64,000 bases of DNA from Gammaproteobacteria bacterium (GCA_021324305.1 JAJPJI010000026.1:1-64000); one strand, 5' to 3'. Shown: positions 35,762 through 44,912, counted from the stretch's first letter. Numbers and translations are program-made. The notes: generated from the sequence alone by a model not told the origin.

Positions 35762-36892
35762 TTATTCGTCGTATATAAATTCATCTGGAATTTTCAAGTC
35801 ACTAACAAATTGAGGCTGCTGACCAAGGCCATGTTGATAATTCTTCAACTGGTGGACATATGAAAGCACGATAGCAACAGCCATATAAAGACCAGGATTG
35901 ATTTCCTTATTTAATTTTGAAGTATTATAGATAGCCCTTGCCAGCAGTGGTGCCTGGTAGATGGGAACTCGATTGGTTATGGCTATCTGTCGAATCTGAT
36001 GGGCGATGTGGCCTTTCCCTTTTGCAAGTACCCTGGGTGCACGGTCTTTTTTCTCGTCATAGCGGATTGCAATTGCATAATGAGTCGGGTTTGTCACAAC
36101 AACTGTCGCTTTAGGCACACTGATACTTAGTCGTTGTTTCAGGATTGCAAATTGCGCGGCACGTAGCCGGCGCTTGATATCAACATTGCCTTCGGTATCT
36201 TTCATTTCATCCTTGAGTTCCTGGGTAGTCATTTTGACTTTACCCTGATATTCAAAATAACTGGTAACGACATCGTACATGATAATAAATATCAATGACG
36301 ATGAAATAATGATGACAAATTCCTTGGTTATTAGATAAACTGAAACAATTGATGCCTTGACAGGCATATTGATCAGGCTGATAATTTCGTTTTTCTTATC
36401 CCAGCTGAATAAAAACAGAACCCCCAGGATCAACGTCACCTTTAGCATTGATTTCAGTATATTAATAAATATTTTTTTGGAAAAAATATTTCCGAGGTTA
36501 TTAAATGGATTCAATGATTCAAATTTAAAATGCAATGCCTTCAATGTGAAATTCCAGCCACCAAATGCAAACGGAGATAATAGCGCAGTGATAAGCACAA
36601 CAATAAAAATCGGTAACAACATGTAAAAATTGTTTAATACAATTTTAGACAGTACAGATTCAGGAAAGTCACTGTCACTCATGACAAGCCTGATGCTATT
36701 GAACGCCAATATGAAATTGTCTTCCAGTCTGTCTTTGATTTGCGAAATCATTAATACGAGCATGATGATAGTAATCATAAAGATCAATCCGCTTACCAAA
36801 TCACGCGAACGCAGTATTTGACCCTTGCTGCGCAAATCATCGAGACGCTTGGCAGTTGCTTGATGTTGTTTTTCAGAAGATTGATCTGACAT
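35762..36892 (-). CDS. flhB: Flagellar export switch protein FlhB
   Basis: This 376-residue inner-membrane protein has four transmembrane helices and a cytosolic C-terminal domain with the autocleavage site Asn-Pro-Thr-His at residues 268-271 ('VVTNPTHYAIA'). Self-cleavage there switches export from rod/hook to filament substrates in response to FliK. The length is normal, and the gene is one base after fliR. Confidence 0.97.
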   Translation of the reverse strand: MSDQSSEKQHQATAKRLDDLRSKGQILRSRDLVSGLIFMITIIMLVLMISQIKDRLEDNFILAFNSIRLVMSDSDFPESVLSKIVLNNFYMLLPIFIVVLITALLSPFAFGGWNFTLKALHFKFESLNPFNNLGNIFSKKIFINILKSMLKVTLILGVLFLFSWDKKNEIISLINMPVKASIVSVYLITKEFVIIISSSLIFIIMYDVVTSYFEYQGKVKMTTQELKDEMKDTEGNVDIKRRLRAAQFAILKQRLSISVPKATVVVTNPTHYAIAIRYDEKKDRAPRVLAKGKGHIAHQIRQIAITNRVPIYQAPLLARAIYNTSKLNKEINPGLYMAVAIVLSYVHQLKNYQHGLGQQPQFVSDLKIPDEFIYDE

Positions 36893-36893
36893 A

Positions 36894-37679
36894 TCATCTC
36901 ATCTCATGCAGTGTTTGCATCAAAAACGCGAGGCAATCACGGATCAGATTGCCGCTATTGTCCATATACAGGTTAAATGTCACATATATGCAAATCAGGC
37001 CAATAATTGACTGCATATTAATGCCAATTGAAAACAGGTTAAATTGTGGTGCAAATTTGGTCATGATAGCTAGCGCAATATTGGTAAGGAGCAAAACCGT
37101 TATAATCGTTATAGAGAGCATGATTGCGCCTGAAAAGATCACCCCGGCATAATTCAGGACATCGATGAGCAGATTTGCAGGAATAATTTCCTTGTATAAA
37201 GGCAGCACATTAAAACTGTCCACAATCGCTTTAATCGCGAACAAATGTCCATTCAGTATAAGAAACAGTAAAGTTGAAACTATCATATAAAAATGCGTCA
37301 AGCTTGTTATATATCCAAAGCGAGGATCAATCAAACTGGCCGTGCTGAAGCCAATCTGGGTAGAAATGATTTGCCCTGCCGAGACAAAGACTTCGAAAAG
37401 CAGATTCAAGATCAACCCTGTGACAAGGCCTATGAATGATTGAAACAACATTTGAATCAATAAATCAATTGAAAAGACATCATAGACAATAGACTTTCCT
37501 GCGTATGCTAAGAGCACATACAAAGACAAGATGATTGACAAAGATATGACTAATCTAGATGTAATCAGTTCGCGGCGAAACAATACAAATGTAGAAAGCA
37601 GCGCTGCAATCCTGGTAAAGATCAAGGTAAACAAAATAAATTTTTCGTATATTACTGGTAATAGTTTAACTATATCCAT
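36894..37679 (-). CDS. fliR: Flagellar export protein FliR
   Basis: The 261-residue polytopic membrane protein is FliR, part of the FliPQR export pore, with about six hydrophobic segments and the family-typical region 'GLVTGLILNLLFEVFVSAGQ'. It follows fliQ by 10 bases and precedes flhB by one base, so it is cotranscribed. Confidence 0.95.
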   Translation of the reverse strand: MDIVKLLPVIYEKFILFTLIFTRIAALLSTFVLFRRELITSRLVISLSIILSLYVLLAYAGKSIVYDVFSIDLLIQMLFQSFIGLVTGLILNLLFEVFVSAGQIISTQIGFSTASLIDPRFGYITSLTHFYMIVSTLLFLILNGHLFAIKAIVDSFNVLPLYKEIIPANLLIDVLNYAGVIFSGAIMLSITIITVLLLTNIALAIMTKFAPQFNLFSIGINMQSIIGLICIYVTFNLYMDNSGNLIRDCLAFLMQTLHEMR

Positions 37680-37689
37680 ATTCAGCCAT

Positions 37690-37959
37690 CTATCTGATAT
37701 ATGCCGGCAAATTAGTCAAGAATTTTTGCGTGATGAGAATTAATTGATGCATCAACCATGGCGTCAGGAGAAACAATAATGTGAACATGACCAGCATTTT
37801 CGGGATAAATGTCATGGTAATCTCATTGATCTGGGTAGCAGTCTGTATGATCGATATCACCAATCCTACAATCAAAATAGGAATAGTGATGATACATACC
37901 GCAACCATAGTATAGTAAAGCATCTCCTGCATTGCTGTTAAAATATGCATATCATTCAT
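37690..37959 (-). CDS. fliQ: Flagellar export protein FliQ
   Basis: This 89-residue protein with two transmembrane helices is FliQ, with the conserved loop 'SIIQTATQINEITMTFIPK' between helices. It has an AAGGGG ribosome site, and its start overlaps the end of the second fliJ frame by 8 bases. The usual upstream neighbour fliP is missing here; fliJ takes its place. Confidence 0.95.
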   Translation of the reverse strand: MNDMHILTAMQEMLYYTMVAVCIITIPILIVGLVISIIQTATQINEITMTFIPKMLVMFTLLFLLTPWLMHQLILITQKFLTNLPAYIR

Positions 37960-38173
37960 GGTTGCCCCTTGTGTGCTTTATTGTCGTCAGTTCATCGAGA
38001 TTCATCTGTTCCTGTGTTTCCCGCTGCAAGTTGACTTCTGCAGTGATCTTATCTGAAAAATGATTCATCAGCCTGATCTTATTCTCGATTTTTTCAATTT
38101 CACTCAGCTTTGATCCACGATGCTTCATCAGATTTGCAATCTCATTCTCTTCAATTTTTATGATTTCAAGCAT
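37952..38173 (-). CDS. fliJ: FliJ C-terminal half (second frame of a split fliJ)
   Basis: This 73-codon frame encodes the C-terminal half of the flagellar export ATPase stalk protein FliJ: charged helices ending 'QEQMNLDELTTIKH', which corresponds to the C-terminal FliJ segment of other bacteria. Its only ATG (38171-38173) has no ribosome site; a T-rich/CCAGCCGA stretch lies in front. If the nine-base homopolymer at 38182-38190 is read as eight, this frame joins the upstream half into one protein of about 150 residues, the normal FliJ length. It is therefore probably expressed by slippage or frameshifting, or the gene is broken. The last 8 bases overlap fliQ. Confidence 0.8.
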   Translation of the reverse strand: MLEIIKIEENEIANLMKHRGSKLSEIEKIENKIRLMNHFSDKITAEVNLQRETQEQMNLDELTTIKHTRGNHE

Positions 38174-38399
38174 TCGGCTGGAAAAAAAAATCCAGGTTTT
38201 TACTCAGGATAGGGACTGTTTTGGAAAGATCAAGATGGTTTCCTTCAGAATAATCCCTGTAATAAGCCATTATTTTCTTCACTGATTCAACTTTCCTGTT
38301 TATATGTAGATTAAGTCTGGTCAATTCTCCCATTAACCTCTCTTTCTCCCTGGTGAGCGCGGTATGTATCGTTTTTACCTGATTAATATTCTTCATCAA
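38166..38399 (-). CDS. fliJ: FliJ N-terminal half (first frame of a split fliJ)
   Basis: This 77-codon frame directly after fliI encodes the N-terminal coiled-coil half of FliJ, which sits in the FliI hexamer and links it to FlhA. The reading ends with 'LDFFFQPNA' just after a run of nine T on the coding strand. In other bacteria FliJ is about 145-150 residues and continuous, so 77 residues would be truncated in the middle of the coiled coil. Losing one T would give '...LDFFSSRMLEIIKI...' and restore the full protein. Confidence 0.8.
   Translation of the reverse strand: MMKNINQVKTIHTALTREKERLMGELTRLNLHINRKVESVKKIMAYYRDYSEGNHLDLSKTVPILSKNLDFFFQPNA
38182..38190 (-). repeat. Nine-base homopolymer (T9 on coding strand) at the fliJ frame break
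   Basis: On the leftward coding strand the sequence reads GGA, nine T, CCAG. With nine T the first fliJ frame stops 15 bases downstream of the tract at 38166; with eight T the two halves of fliJ are in frame. Runs of nine A or T are known sites of RNA polymerase slippage and of replication slippage. Confidence 0.9.
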
Positions 38400-38417
38400 T
38401 ATATTCCATGGCCGGCA

Positions 38418-39761
38418 CTACCTGGTAAATATACCTGACAGCAGCGCAACACTCTCACTCATGTCCGAACTCTCATTTATACCCTGTTTTAAAAAGCTTT
38501 CCATTGCATCTTTCAGATGCAATGCTTCGTCTATGGTCTTGTCTGCTCCATGCTGATACATCCCCACATTTATTATCTCCCTGTTTTTCTGATATGCGCC
38601 ATAGAGTTTCTTGAAACGCAGCGAATTTTGTATCTGTTTTTCTGACGCAACAGCAGGCATCACACGGCTGATAGATTTTTCAATATCGATAGCTGGATAA
38701 TGACCAGAATCAGCCAATGAACGCGACAAAAAGATATGCCCATCGAGTATTGATCGAGCGTGATCAGCTACAGGATCATTCTGATCATCTCCTTCTACCA
38801 GAACTGTATAGAATGCCGTTATAGAGCCGACGCCATTGATTCCATTGCCAGACCTTTCAACTAATTGGGCTAATTTAGCAAAAACAGTGGGCGTAAATCC
38901 CTTCGTAGCGGGCAGCTCGCCTGCTGATAGCGAAATTTCCCGTTGCGCATGCGCATAGCGAGTGAGTGAGTCAATGATAAGCAATACATCGAAACCTTTG
39001 TCACGATAGTACTCGGCAATGGTTGTGGCAAGTGCCGCTCCATTGACTCTCATCAAGGGTGACGTATCCGCTGGTGACGCTACCACCACGGATTTCTCCA
39101 TGCCAGCCTGTCCAAGATTTTCCTCTATGAACTCCTTGACTTCCCTGCCGCGCTCGCCAATCAACCCGACAACCACGATATCCGCCTTTGTGAATCTTGT
39201 CATCATACCTAACAGAACGCTCTTGCCTACGCCGCTGCCCGCAAAGATTCCCAGCCGCTGCCCTTTTCCAACGGTAATCAGGGAATTGATCGCCCTGATT
39301 CCAACATCTAATGGTTCACCGATTCGTTTGCGTGCTAATGGATTGACTGGTTTGGCAATAAGCGAATAATACTCATCAGCATCAATATGGCCCAACCCGT
39401 CTATTGGGTTACCCGAAGCATCAATTACTCTTCCTAACAGCGACATGCCTACCCGGGCACCATGCGCATTGACAAGAGGAATGACGGGTGTGCCCTGTTT
39501 TATTCCATAGGTTTCCTGCACAGCCATCAGATATGTGACATTATCCGCAAAACCTATCACTTCTGCATTGATAATATTGGTTGGCGAAATCATAATCTTG
39601 CACATTGTTCCCATCGGTACGGAGATGCCGGCGGCTTCCAACTTCATACCACTAATTCTGGTGATAGATCCCGCAATGGTCGCTGAAGGATTGACTTCAA
39701 CTGCGCTGGCAAGTTTTTTAAGGTGCGCCTTGATAGAGTCCTTGTTTAATAAATCAATCAT
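38418..39761 (-). CDS. fliI: Flagellar export ATPase FliI
   Basis: This 447-residue ATPase is of the F1-beta-like T3SS type. The Walker A is 'AGSGVGKS' (about residues 174-181), followed by 'VVVGLIGERGREVKEF' and Walker B 'VLLIIDSLTRYAHAQREI'. It energises substrate delivery to the export gate with FliH as regulator. Its start overlaps the end of fliH by 8 bases, and the split fliJ follows 18 bases downstream. Confidence 0.97.
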   Translation of the reverse strand: MIDLLNKDSIKAHLKKLASAVEVNPSATIAGSITRISGMKLEAAGISVPMGTMCKIMISPTNIINAEVIGFADNVTYLMAVQETYGIKQGTPVIPLVNAHGARVGMSLLGRVIDASGNPIDGLGHIDADEYYSLIAKPVNPLARKRIGEPLDVGIRAINSLITVGKGQRLGIFAGSGVGKSVLLGMMTRFTKADIVVVGLIGERGREVKEFIEENLGQAGMEKSVVVASPADTSPLMRVNGAALATTIAEYYRDKGFDVLLIIDSLTRYAHAQREISLSAGELPATKGFTPTVFAKLAQLVERSGNGINGVGSITAFYTVLVEGDDQNDPVADHARSILDGHIFLSRSLADSGHYPAIDIEKSISRVMPAVASEKQIQNSLRFKKLYGAYQKNREIINVGMYQHGADKTIDEALHLKDAMESFLKQGINESSDMSESVALLSGIFTR

Positions 39762-40416
39762 GTTGTATCCTGATCAATTGATCAATTCTGTCATCCAATA
39801 AAGCCCTGACTTCGGCAAAATTTGATTTAATAACTATGTCCCCCTCATTCAATTGATTATCTATATTCGCCAGTCCTGTCATATGGCACTTGTCTGAATC
39901 AAGACGTTGATAATCTTGCTCAGACAAATAAACGGTGATCATGCCATTTTTAGAATCGATCAAACCTCTTAACTCATTTATCATATGCGAGAAAAGTGAA
40001 GGGTCGACTGCAATTTCCTTCAATATGATACGCTTAGAAATTTTCTTCACGATATCCTGAATAAGTTCAATCAGTTCTTCATCAATAATCGATGCTGGAT
40101 TTTTTAATTTATTTAATAGATTAGCAAGCACAGACAACCTCGATTCATAGTCTTGCCTGAGCTGCTCAATTTCCTGTTTCCCCATCAAATATGCCTCACG
40201 TTCAACGATCTCTGAGTGAACATGGGTTTGCTTATTTTCGTTTGTTTCGTGATTTAATTCATCATCTGAAATCGTATCATCAACGTGTATTTCGTCCTGT
40301 GTCTCCCTTGGATGATCAGTTGAAATATAGGCACTGAGATCCAATTCGCATTTAACACCAAGATCAACCTCAGGAAATGCCCACTCATTCATTTCAATTG
40401 TATTATCTTCATTCAT
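39754..40416 (-). CDS. fliH: Flagellar export regulator FliH
   Basis: The 220-residue protein is FliH, the stator-like partner of FliI. It has an acidic variable N-terminus (about residues 1-70), a central coiled coil (about 75-115), and a C-terminal domain with the VSR/FliH pattern ('RIILKEIAVDPSLFSHMI'). The order fliG-fliH-fliI supports the call despite low sequence conservation in the family. Confidence 0.9.
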   Translation of the reverse strand: MNEDNTIEMNEWAFPEVDLGVKCELDLSAYISTDHPRETQDEIHVDDTISDDELNHETNENKQTHVHSEIVEREAYLMGKQEIEQLRQDYESRLSVLANLLNKLKNPASIIDEELIELIQDIVKKISKRIILKEIAVDPSLFSHMINELRGLIDSKNGMITVYLSEQDYQRLDSDKCHMTGLANIDNQLNEGDIVIKSNFAEVRALLDDRIDQLIRIQHD

Positions 40417-40436
40417 ATATTGCTTCCATACACAGA

Positions 40437-41420
40437 CTAAAAGATAATATCTGGATCACTTTTGGTGGATAAAATAATCTTCTCTTCTTTACTCAATTTC
40501 TTAGCCAACAAAACAATGCGTTTTTGTGCCTCGATGACATTAGATAATTTCACAGGTCCCTTCGCTTCAAGATCATCTTTAAGAATTTCTGCTGCCTTAC
40601 TTGACATATTTTTCATGAACGTATTTTTAATATGTTCATTAGCACCCTTGAGCGCTATCACCAAATCATCACTATTCACTTCTTTCAATAAAATTTGCAG
40701 ACTGCGCGTGTCAAGATACGCAAGTTTTTCAAATGGAAGCAGCTTGTCCTGGATTTGTTCCGCCAACTGTTTATTTGTATTCGACAAATCATTAAGAATC
40801 TCACGTTCCGTATCGCTATCAAGATAGGAAATCAGGTTCGCAGCGGCGTCAATACCATCAACTGTCACTACGCCATATCTGTCTGATCGTGAGAGTTCAT
40901 TCTCAAAAAAAGTTGATAGTGATTCAAGAGCAAACGTTGATATCGGTCCGATCGTCGACATTCTTTTGATGATCTGGTTTTGTACATCCTTGGATTGTCC
41001 TTTCATGATTTCGGAAGAACGTGTACTACCTAGCTGTGTCAGAATTACTACAATTGCCGTGAGTACCTGGGGATGCTCATCCTGAATTAGTTCCAATATA
41101 CTGGTTAAAGGTTCATATTTTAAAAGTTCTATCCATTTCGATTTTTCAATATCAACTTTTTCCATACCCTTGATGCCCAGGGTGGATACAATTGTATTTT
41201 TGATCTTATCCTTGGAAACTATATCGATACCTGTGTTATCAGACGCATTAAAAAATTCATTCATAGCATGGATCACGTCATCCTCGGTTACATTGTCTAT
41301 GGTATTGATTGCTTCCATAATTTTATGTACTTCAGATTTAGTCATATTCTTTAATATATGTTCGGCATATTCTTCTCCCATGCCTAATAAAATAATCGCT
41401 GCTTTCCTGATCTTGTCCAT
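40437..41420 (-). CDS. fliG: Flagellar motor switch protein FliG
   Basis: This 327-residue cytoplasmic switch protein joins the MS ring and C ring. The N-terminal FliF-binding domain, the armadillo-like middle domain with 'EHPQVLTAIVVILTQL' (equivalent of the EHPQ motif) and the C-terminal motor domain with charged 'MSSKAAEILKDDLEAKGPVK' are all present. FliM and FliN, its partners, are not in this window. It starts three bases after the fliF stop. Confidence 0.96.
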   Translation of the reverse strand: MDKIRKAAIILLGMGEEYAEHILKNMTKSEVHKIMEAINTIDNVTEDDVIHAMNEFFNASDNTGIDIVSKDKIKNTIVSTLGIKGMEKVDIEKSKWIELLKYEPLTSILELIQDEHPQVLTAIVVILTQLGSTRSSEIMKGQSKDVQNQIIKRMSTIGPISTFALESLSTFFENELSRSDRYGVVTVDGIDAAANLISYLDSDTEREILNDLSNTNKQLAEQIQDKLLPFEKLAYLDTRSLQILLKEVNSDDLVIALKGANEHIKNTFMKNMSSKAAEILKDDLEAKGPVKLSNVIEAQKRIVLLAKKLSKEEKIILSTKSDPDIIF

Positions 41421-41423
41421 GTA

Positions 41424-42992
41424 TTATTTCCCGACCCAGTTTTTTATGATTAACGCGACACGCTGCGGATCATTGCTAGCCAACTCTTTCAGTTTGTTCA
41501 TCTTTTCTTCTTTTAACTTGTGAATTTCATTGTGTATCGCTTTTTCCGCTTCGTCCTCTTCGATTTGAACCTTCACATCAATTTGCCTCTGATTGGTGGA
41601 TTTTAAATACGAAGCCAACCGTTTATACAATATAAACAGAAATCCAAACCCCAGTGAAATTCCAATGATTTTCTTCACAATATCCCAGAACCATGGCTGG
41701 TTCCAGAATGGCGTTGGCGCCATGATGACCTCAGCAGTTGGCGAGCTAAACGAGCTGTTGACAACCGTGACCTTGTCACCGCGCTTTTCATCGAATCCAA
41801 TCGTGGCTTTTACCAATTCCGTAATCTTGTTGATTTTGTCTTGACTGACAGGTTTGGCAACCATTTTGTGAGTAACAGGATCCATTACCATTTCATTATC
41901 CAGGACCACTGCGACAGACAGAGAATTGATTTTTGGATTGGCATTTTTCTTGTATGTGACCGACTTACTGATTTCGTAATTTTTAATGCTTTGGCTCTTT
42001 GCATCAGTTGAACTGGAAGTATTAGCGTTTTTTTCTCCATCGGTCTGAGGCGGTGTATTCGAGAGTGAACCCGGAGGCCCGGATGCACCAGAACTGCCGT
42101 TTTGCTCAGTCATACTTTGTTCACTTCGAATCACTTTCTGATTCGGATCGTATTGTTCCTGAGCTTCTTCCTGTTGCGTGAAATCAATATTGGCATAAAC
42201 CCTGACATTGATTTTGTTGTCCCCCAACAATGGCACAAGCATTGTTTCTATCCGCTTTTCATAATATCCCTGTATACTGTTCTGATAGTTTAATTGATCG
42301 GCGTTATATAATGCGTCCTGATCAAGCAACCCGGATAGATAGTGGCCATATTGATCGGTAATGGATACATCTTTTGGATCGAGACCCGGTACACTGCTTG
42401 CTACGATCTGGACAATCGCCCTGATTTTATCTTTATCAGAGGAAAATCCGGTTGCCATGTTGACAACAATGGATGCCGTTGGCCTCTGATTTTCATCAGC
42501 AAAGATATTGTTTGCCGGAATCGCGATATGCACGCGCGCGGCGGATATCCCCTCAAGTCCGCTAATTGTTTTAGCCAGGTCAGTTTCGAGCGCACGAATA
42601 TAGCGAGCGTTTTCCATGAATTGACTATTGCCAATGCTGTTTTGATCATTTAAATAGGAAAAACTGATACTGTCATCTTTTGCTATCCCCGCAGCCGATA
42701 GCTTGATTCTTGCCTGCTGGACGTCACCAGCCGCAACATAGAGAATGCCATCCTGGTCATTGATCTTGTATTGAATCCCAGCCTTATCCAGCGTGTCAGT
42801 AATTGAAGCCATATTTTGCTGGTTTATCTGATAATCCAGCGGCCGATAAACCGGTTCCTGTATAGACATATATAAAAATATGCCCATCGTTACACCTCCA
42901 GCAATACCAAGCAGAAAAACAAGCTGCTTGATAGCAGGCGCTGTTAATATTGCTCTGAGACTCCCCAGGTATCTGTCATTTTTTTGTGACAT
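41424..42992 (-). CDS. fliF: MS-ring protein FliF
   Basis: This 522-residue protein builds the flagellar MS ring in the inner membrane. Transmembrane helices lie at about residues 18-40 and 435-460, with the YscJ-like ring-building domains between them and the cytoplasmic FliG-binding tail at the end. A disordered Ser/Gln-rich loop near residues 295-335 is typical. It is slightly shorter than E. coli FliF. It follows fliE by 27 bases. Confidence 0.96.
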   Translation of the reverse strand: MSQKNDRYLGSLRAILTAPAIKQLVFLLGIAGGVTMGIFLYMSIQEPVYRPLDYQINQQNMASITDTLDKAGIQYKINDQDGILYVAAGDVQQARIKLSAAGIAKDDSISFSYLNDQNSIGNSQFMENARYIRALETDLAKTISGLEGISAARVHIAIPANNIFADENQRPTASIVVNMATGFSSDKDKIRAIVQIVASSVPGLDPKDVSITDQYGHYLSGLLDQDALYNADQLNYQNSIQGYYEKRIETMLVPLLGDNKINVRVYANIDFTQQEEAQEQYDPNQKVIRSEQSMTEQNGSSGASGPPGSLSNTPPQTDGEKNANTSSSTDAKSQSIKNYEISKSVTYKKNANPKINSLSVAVVLDNEMVMDPVTHKMVAKPVSQDKINKITELVKATIGFDEKRGDKVTVVNSSFSSPTAEVIMAPTPFWNQPWFWDIVKKIIGISLGFGFLFILYKRLASYLKSTNQRQIDVKVQIEEDEAEKAIHNEIHKLKEEKMNKLKELASNDPQRVALIIKNWVGK

Positions 42993-43019
42993 GGTAATTT
43001 GTCCTCAGTCCTTTGTTTA

Positions 43020-43385
43020 TCACACCGGCATGTTCATGATTTCTTTGTATGCCTCTAAAATTTTGTTCCGCACAGTCACCAGACCTTCGAAAGCCAATTT
43101 GGATTTTTGCGCAGCCACTACCACTTGCGAGATTGAAACTGATTTATCCCCTGAAATATATGCATTCTTCAGTTGTTCAGATTCCATTTGAAGATTATTG
43201 ACATTCGAAAACACATTCTTGGCTGCTGAAAGCGTTTCCTGAAAACTTTTGGCAGAACTTACCTGATTTTGTGATTCAATTGAGCTGGTTCCAGAAAAGA
43301 CTTTGGATTTGTTTGATATCTCCCTGATTTTTGAGAGCATATCCGTTATATCAGCTCTGACACCTGACACATTGTTAATACTCAT
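43020..43385 (-). CDS. fliE: Hook-basal body protein FliE
   Basis: The 121-residue FliE connects the MS ring to the rod and is the first exported rod-base protein. The helical C-terminal half ('SVSISQVVVAAQKSKLAFEG', then 'VRNKILEAYKEIMNMPV') is the conserved family signature. It lies 21 bases downstream of fleR, and no separate promoter is seen in that gap, so it is expected to be read from the sigma-54 promoter before fleR. Confidence 0.95.
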   Translation of the reverse strand: MSINNVSGVRADITDMLSKIREISNKSKVFSGTSSIESQNQVSSAKSFQETLSAAKNVFSNVNNLQMESEQLKNAYISGDKSVSISQVVVAAQKSKLAFEGLVTVRNKILEAYKEIMNMPV

Positions 43386-43406
43386 CTACAGTTGCCCTCT
43401 CTATCC

Positions 43407-44705
43407 CTATGGTACTTTTAATCCGATTGCACGCAGTTTTGCAATTTTGTAACGCAATGTCCGCGGACTAATATTCAGCTTCCTTGCAGCAACATTCCTG
43501 CAACCGTCAGTTTCATTTAATACATCAATTATGACTTTGGCTTCACTGGCTTCCAGTTGTGAATCAAATTGACCAATGTCGACTATGTTTTGACGGTTTG
43601 TTATATCCGATATGTTATCATTTATATCAATATCACCGGCATCAATCGTACCAGATTCAGTCATAATCAGTGTACGTTGTATCACATTATCCATTTCTCG
43701 TATGTTTCCTGGCCAACGATAATTCATCAATTTTGCCTTGGCGGCAACGGTCAATTTTAACGGGTTACAACCCAGCAATGCTGAATGATGTTGAATCAGA
43801 TGTTCTGCCAGCGGCAGGATATCAAGCGGCCTGTCTCTCAATGCTGCGCAATGTAACGGCATTACATTCAATCGATAAAACAGATCTTCTCGGAATGCTC
43901 CCGCCTTGATTTGTTGACATAAATCACGGTTTGTTGCCGCAATTATCCTGACATTGACCTTGATTATTTTCTTTCCACCCAATCGTTCTATTTCGCGCTC
44001 TTGCAAAACACGCAACAACTTGGCCTGCAACCCCACTGGGATCTCTGATATTTCATCAAGCAATAATGTACCATTCTGCGCTTGTTCAAATTTCCCGGCA
44101 TAATGACTGATTGCGCTGGTAAATGCCCCTTTTTCATAACCAAACAGTATTGCCTCCATCATATTTTCTGGTAACGCCGCGCAATTGACAGAAACAAACG
44201 GTCCGCGCGCGACAGCCGAGTATTGATGTATATAATGAGCGAGGACTTCTTTTCCCGTGCCTGTTTCACCCGTGATTAGCACAGTGACATTTGTCTTCGC
44301 TGCCTTGCGCGCAATTTCCAGAATCGCTTTACTGCGTGGATCCTCTGCGATCACCTGAACCCCTGGATTCCGGCAACAGACTAATTCAATATGCCTCATG
44401 ACCGCCGCTTCAATATCTTCATCATTTAAAAAAATGATGTTTTCACCACAATCAATTTCACCCGAAACATGGTTATTATTGAGCAGAATCTTCAATTGGT
44501 TCCCCGAGAGACAGTTAAAGGAAGCCCTGGCAGTCATGTCCTCCTGGTCCAGAAGAACAAGGATATCATTGCCAGTGATGATATTCTGAATATTTATCAG
44601 ACTTATCATGGACATAGCTGAAACCACCATACCTTGATGTCTCAGTCTCGCTGTCAACGACTTCCGGCGTTCGTCATTACTATCTATTATCAATACCTTT
44701 GCCAT
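43407..44705 (-). CDS. fleR: Sigma-54 response regulator FleR/FlrC-like, degenerate receiver
   Basis: This 432-residue enhancer-binding protein has an N-terminal receiver-like segment of only about 110 residues. Asp8 and Asp53 could be the acidic and phosphoacceptor positions, but the usual acidic pair and the conserved Lys near the end are not visible. The AAA+ domain has Walker A 'GETGTGKE' (146-153). The sigma-54 contact loop reads 'GAFTSA' (193-198) instead of GAFTGA. Arg fingers and the 'WPGNIREMDN' sensor are normal. The C-terminal Fis-type helix-turn-helix is 'NVAARKLNISPRTLRYKI'. In Pseudomonas and Vibrio the kinase FleS/FlrB is next door; none is here. It heads the block leading to fliE and beyond. 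Confidence 0.9.
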   Translation of the reverse strand: MAKVLIIDSNDERRKSLTARLRHQGMVVSAMSMISLINIQNIITGNDILVLLDQEDMTARASFNCLSGNQLKILLNNNHVSGEIDCGENIIFLNDEDIEAAVMRHIELVCCRNPGVQVIAEDPRSKAILEIARKAAKTNVTVLITGETGTGKEVLAHYIHQYSAVARGPFVSVNCAALPENMMEAILFGYEKGAFTSAISHYAGKFEQAQNGTLLLDEISEIPVGLQAKLLRVLQEREIERLGGKKIIKVNVRIIAATNRDLCQQIKAGAFREDLFYRLNVMPLHCAALRDRPLDILPLAEHLIQHHSALLGCNPLKLTVAAKAKLMNYRWPGNIREMDNVIQRTLIMTESGTIDAGDIDINDNISDITNRQNIVDIGQFDSQLEASEAKVIIDVLNETDGCRNVAARKLNISPRTLRYKIAKLRAIGLKVP

Positions 44706-44749
44706 CTGCTTACCCTTGTCAGCAATGATTCCTTCCCGCTCTATCTAAT

Positions 44750-44768
44750 ATGCAAATTTCATACCAAC
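44750..44768 (-). promoter_or_regulatory. Sigma-54 promoter for fleR-fliEFGHIJ...
   Basis: On the leftward strand the sequence reads TTGGTATGAAATTTGCA, with GG at 44764-44765 (-24) and GC at 44752-44753 (-12) separated by exactly ten bases, close to the consensus TGGCAC-N5-TTGCA. Predicted transcription starts about 35 bases before the fleR ATG. Confidence 0.82.
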
Positions 44769-44820
44769 CTGTATTCTCAGATCCATTTTAAGTGAAGACA
44801 TTGATTAACATGGCATTAAT

Positions 44821-44850
44821 TTGACAATCACCAGCCATGATTGCTATTTT
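44821..44850 (+). promoter_or_regulatory. Sigma-70-type promoter candidate for fleQ
   Basis: A perfect -35 box TTGACA (44821-44826) is followed after 18 bases by TATTTT (44845-44850). It points rightward toward fleQ and fits the expectation that the master regulator is expressed by the housekeeping sigma factor. Confidence 0.55.
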
Positions 44851-44912
44851 AACAAGATGTTAGCGTAGCACATTGAATTACGATAACTCTCTGAATGGAT
44901 TCAGGAATCAAC

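Noticed and set aside
30842-38399. A virulence-type (non-flagellar) type III secretion system
   Set aside because: The export genes are joined to flhF, flhG, fliA and full rod/hook/filament genes, and no secretin or needle genes are present, so this is flagellar.
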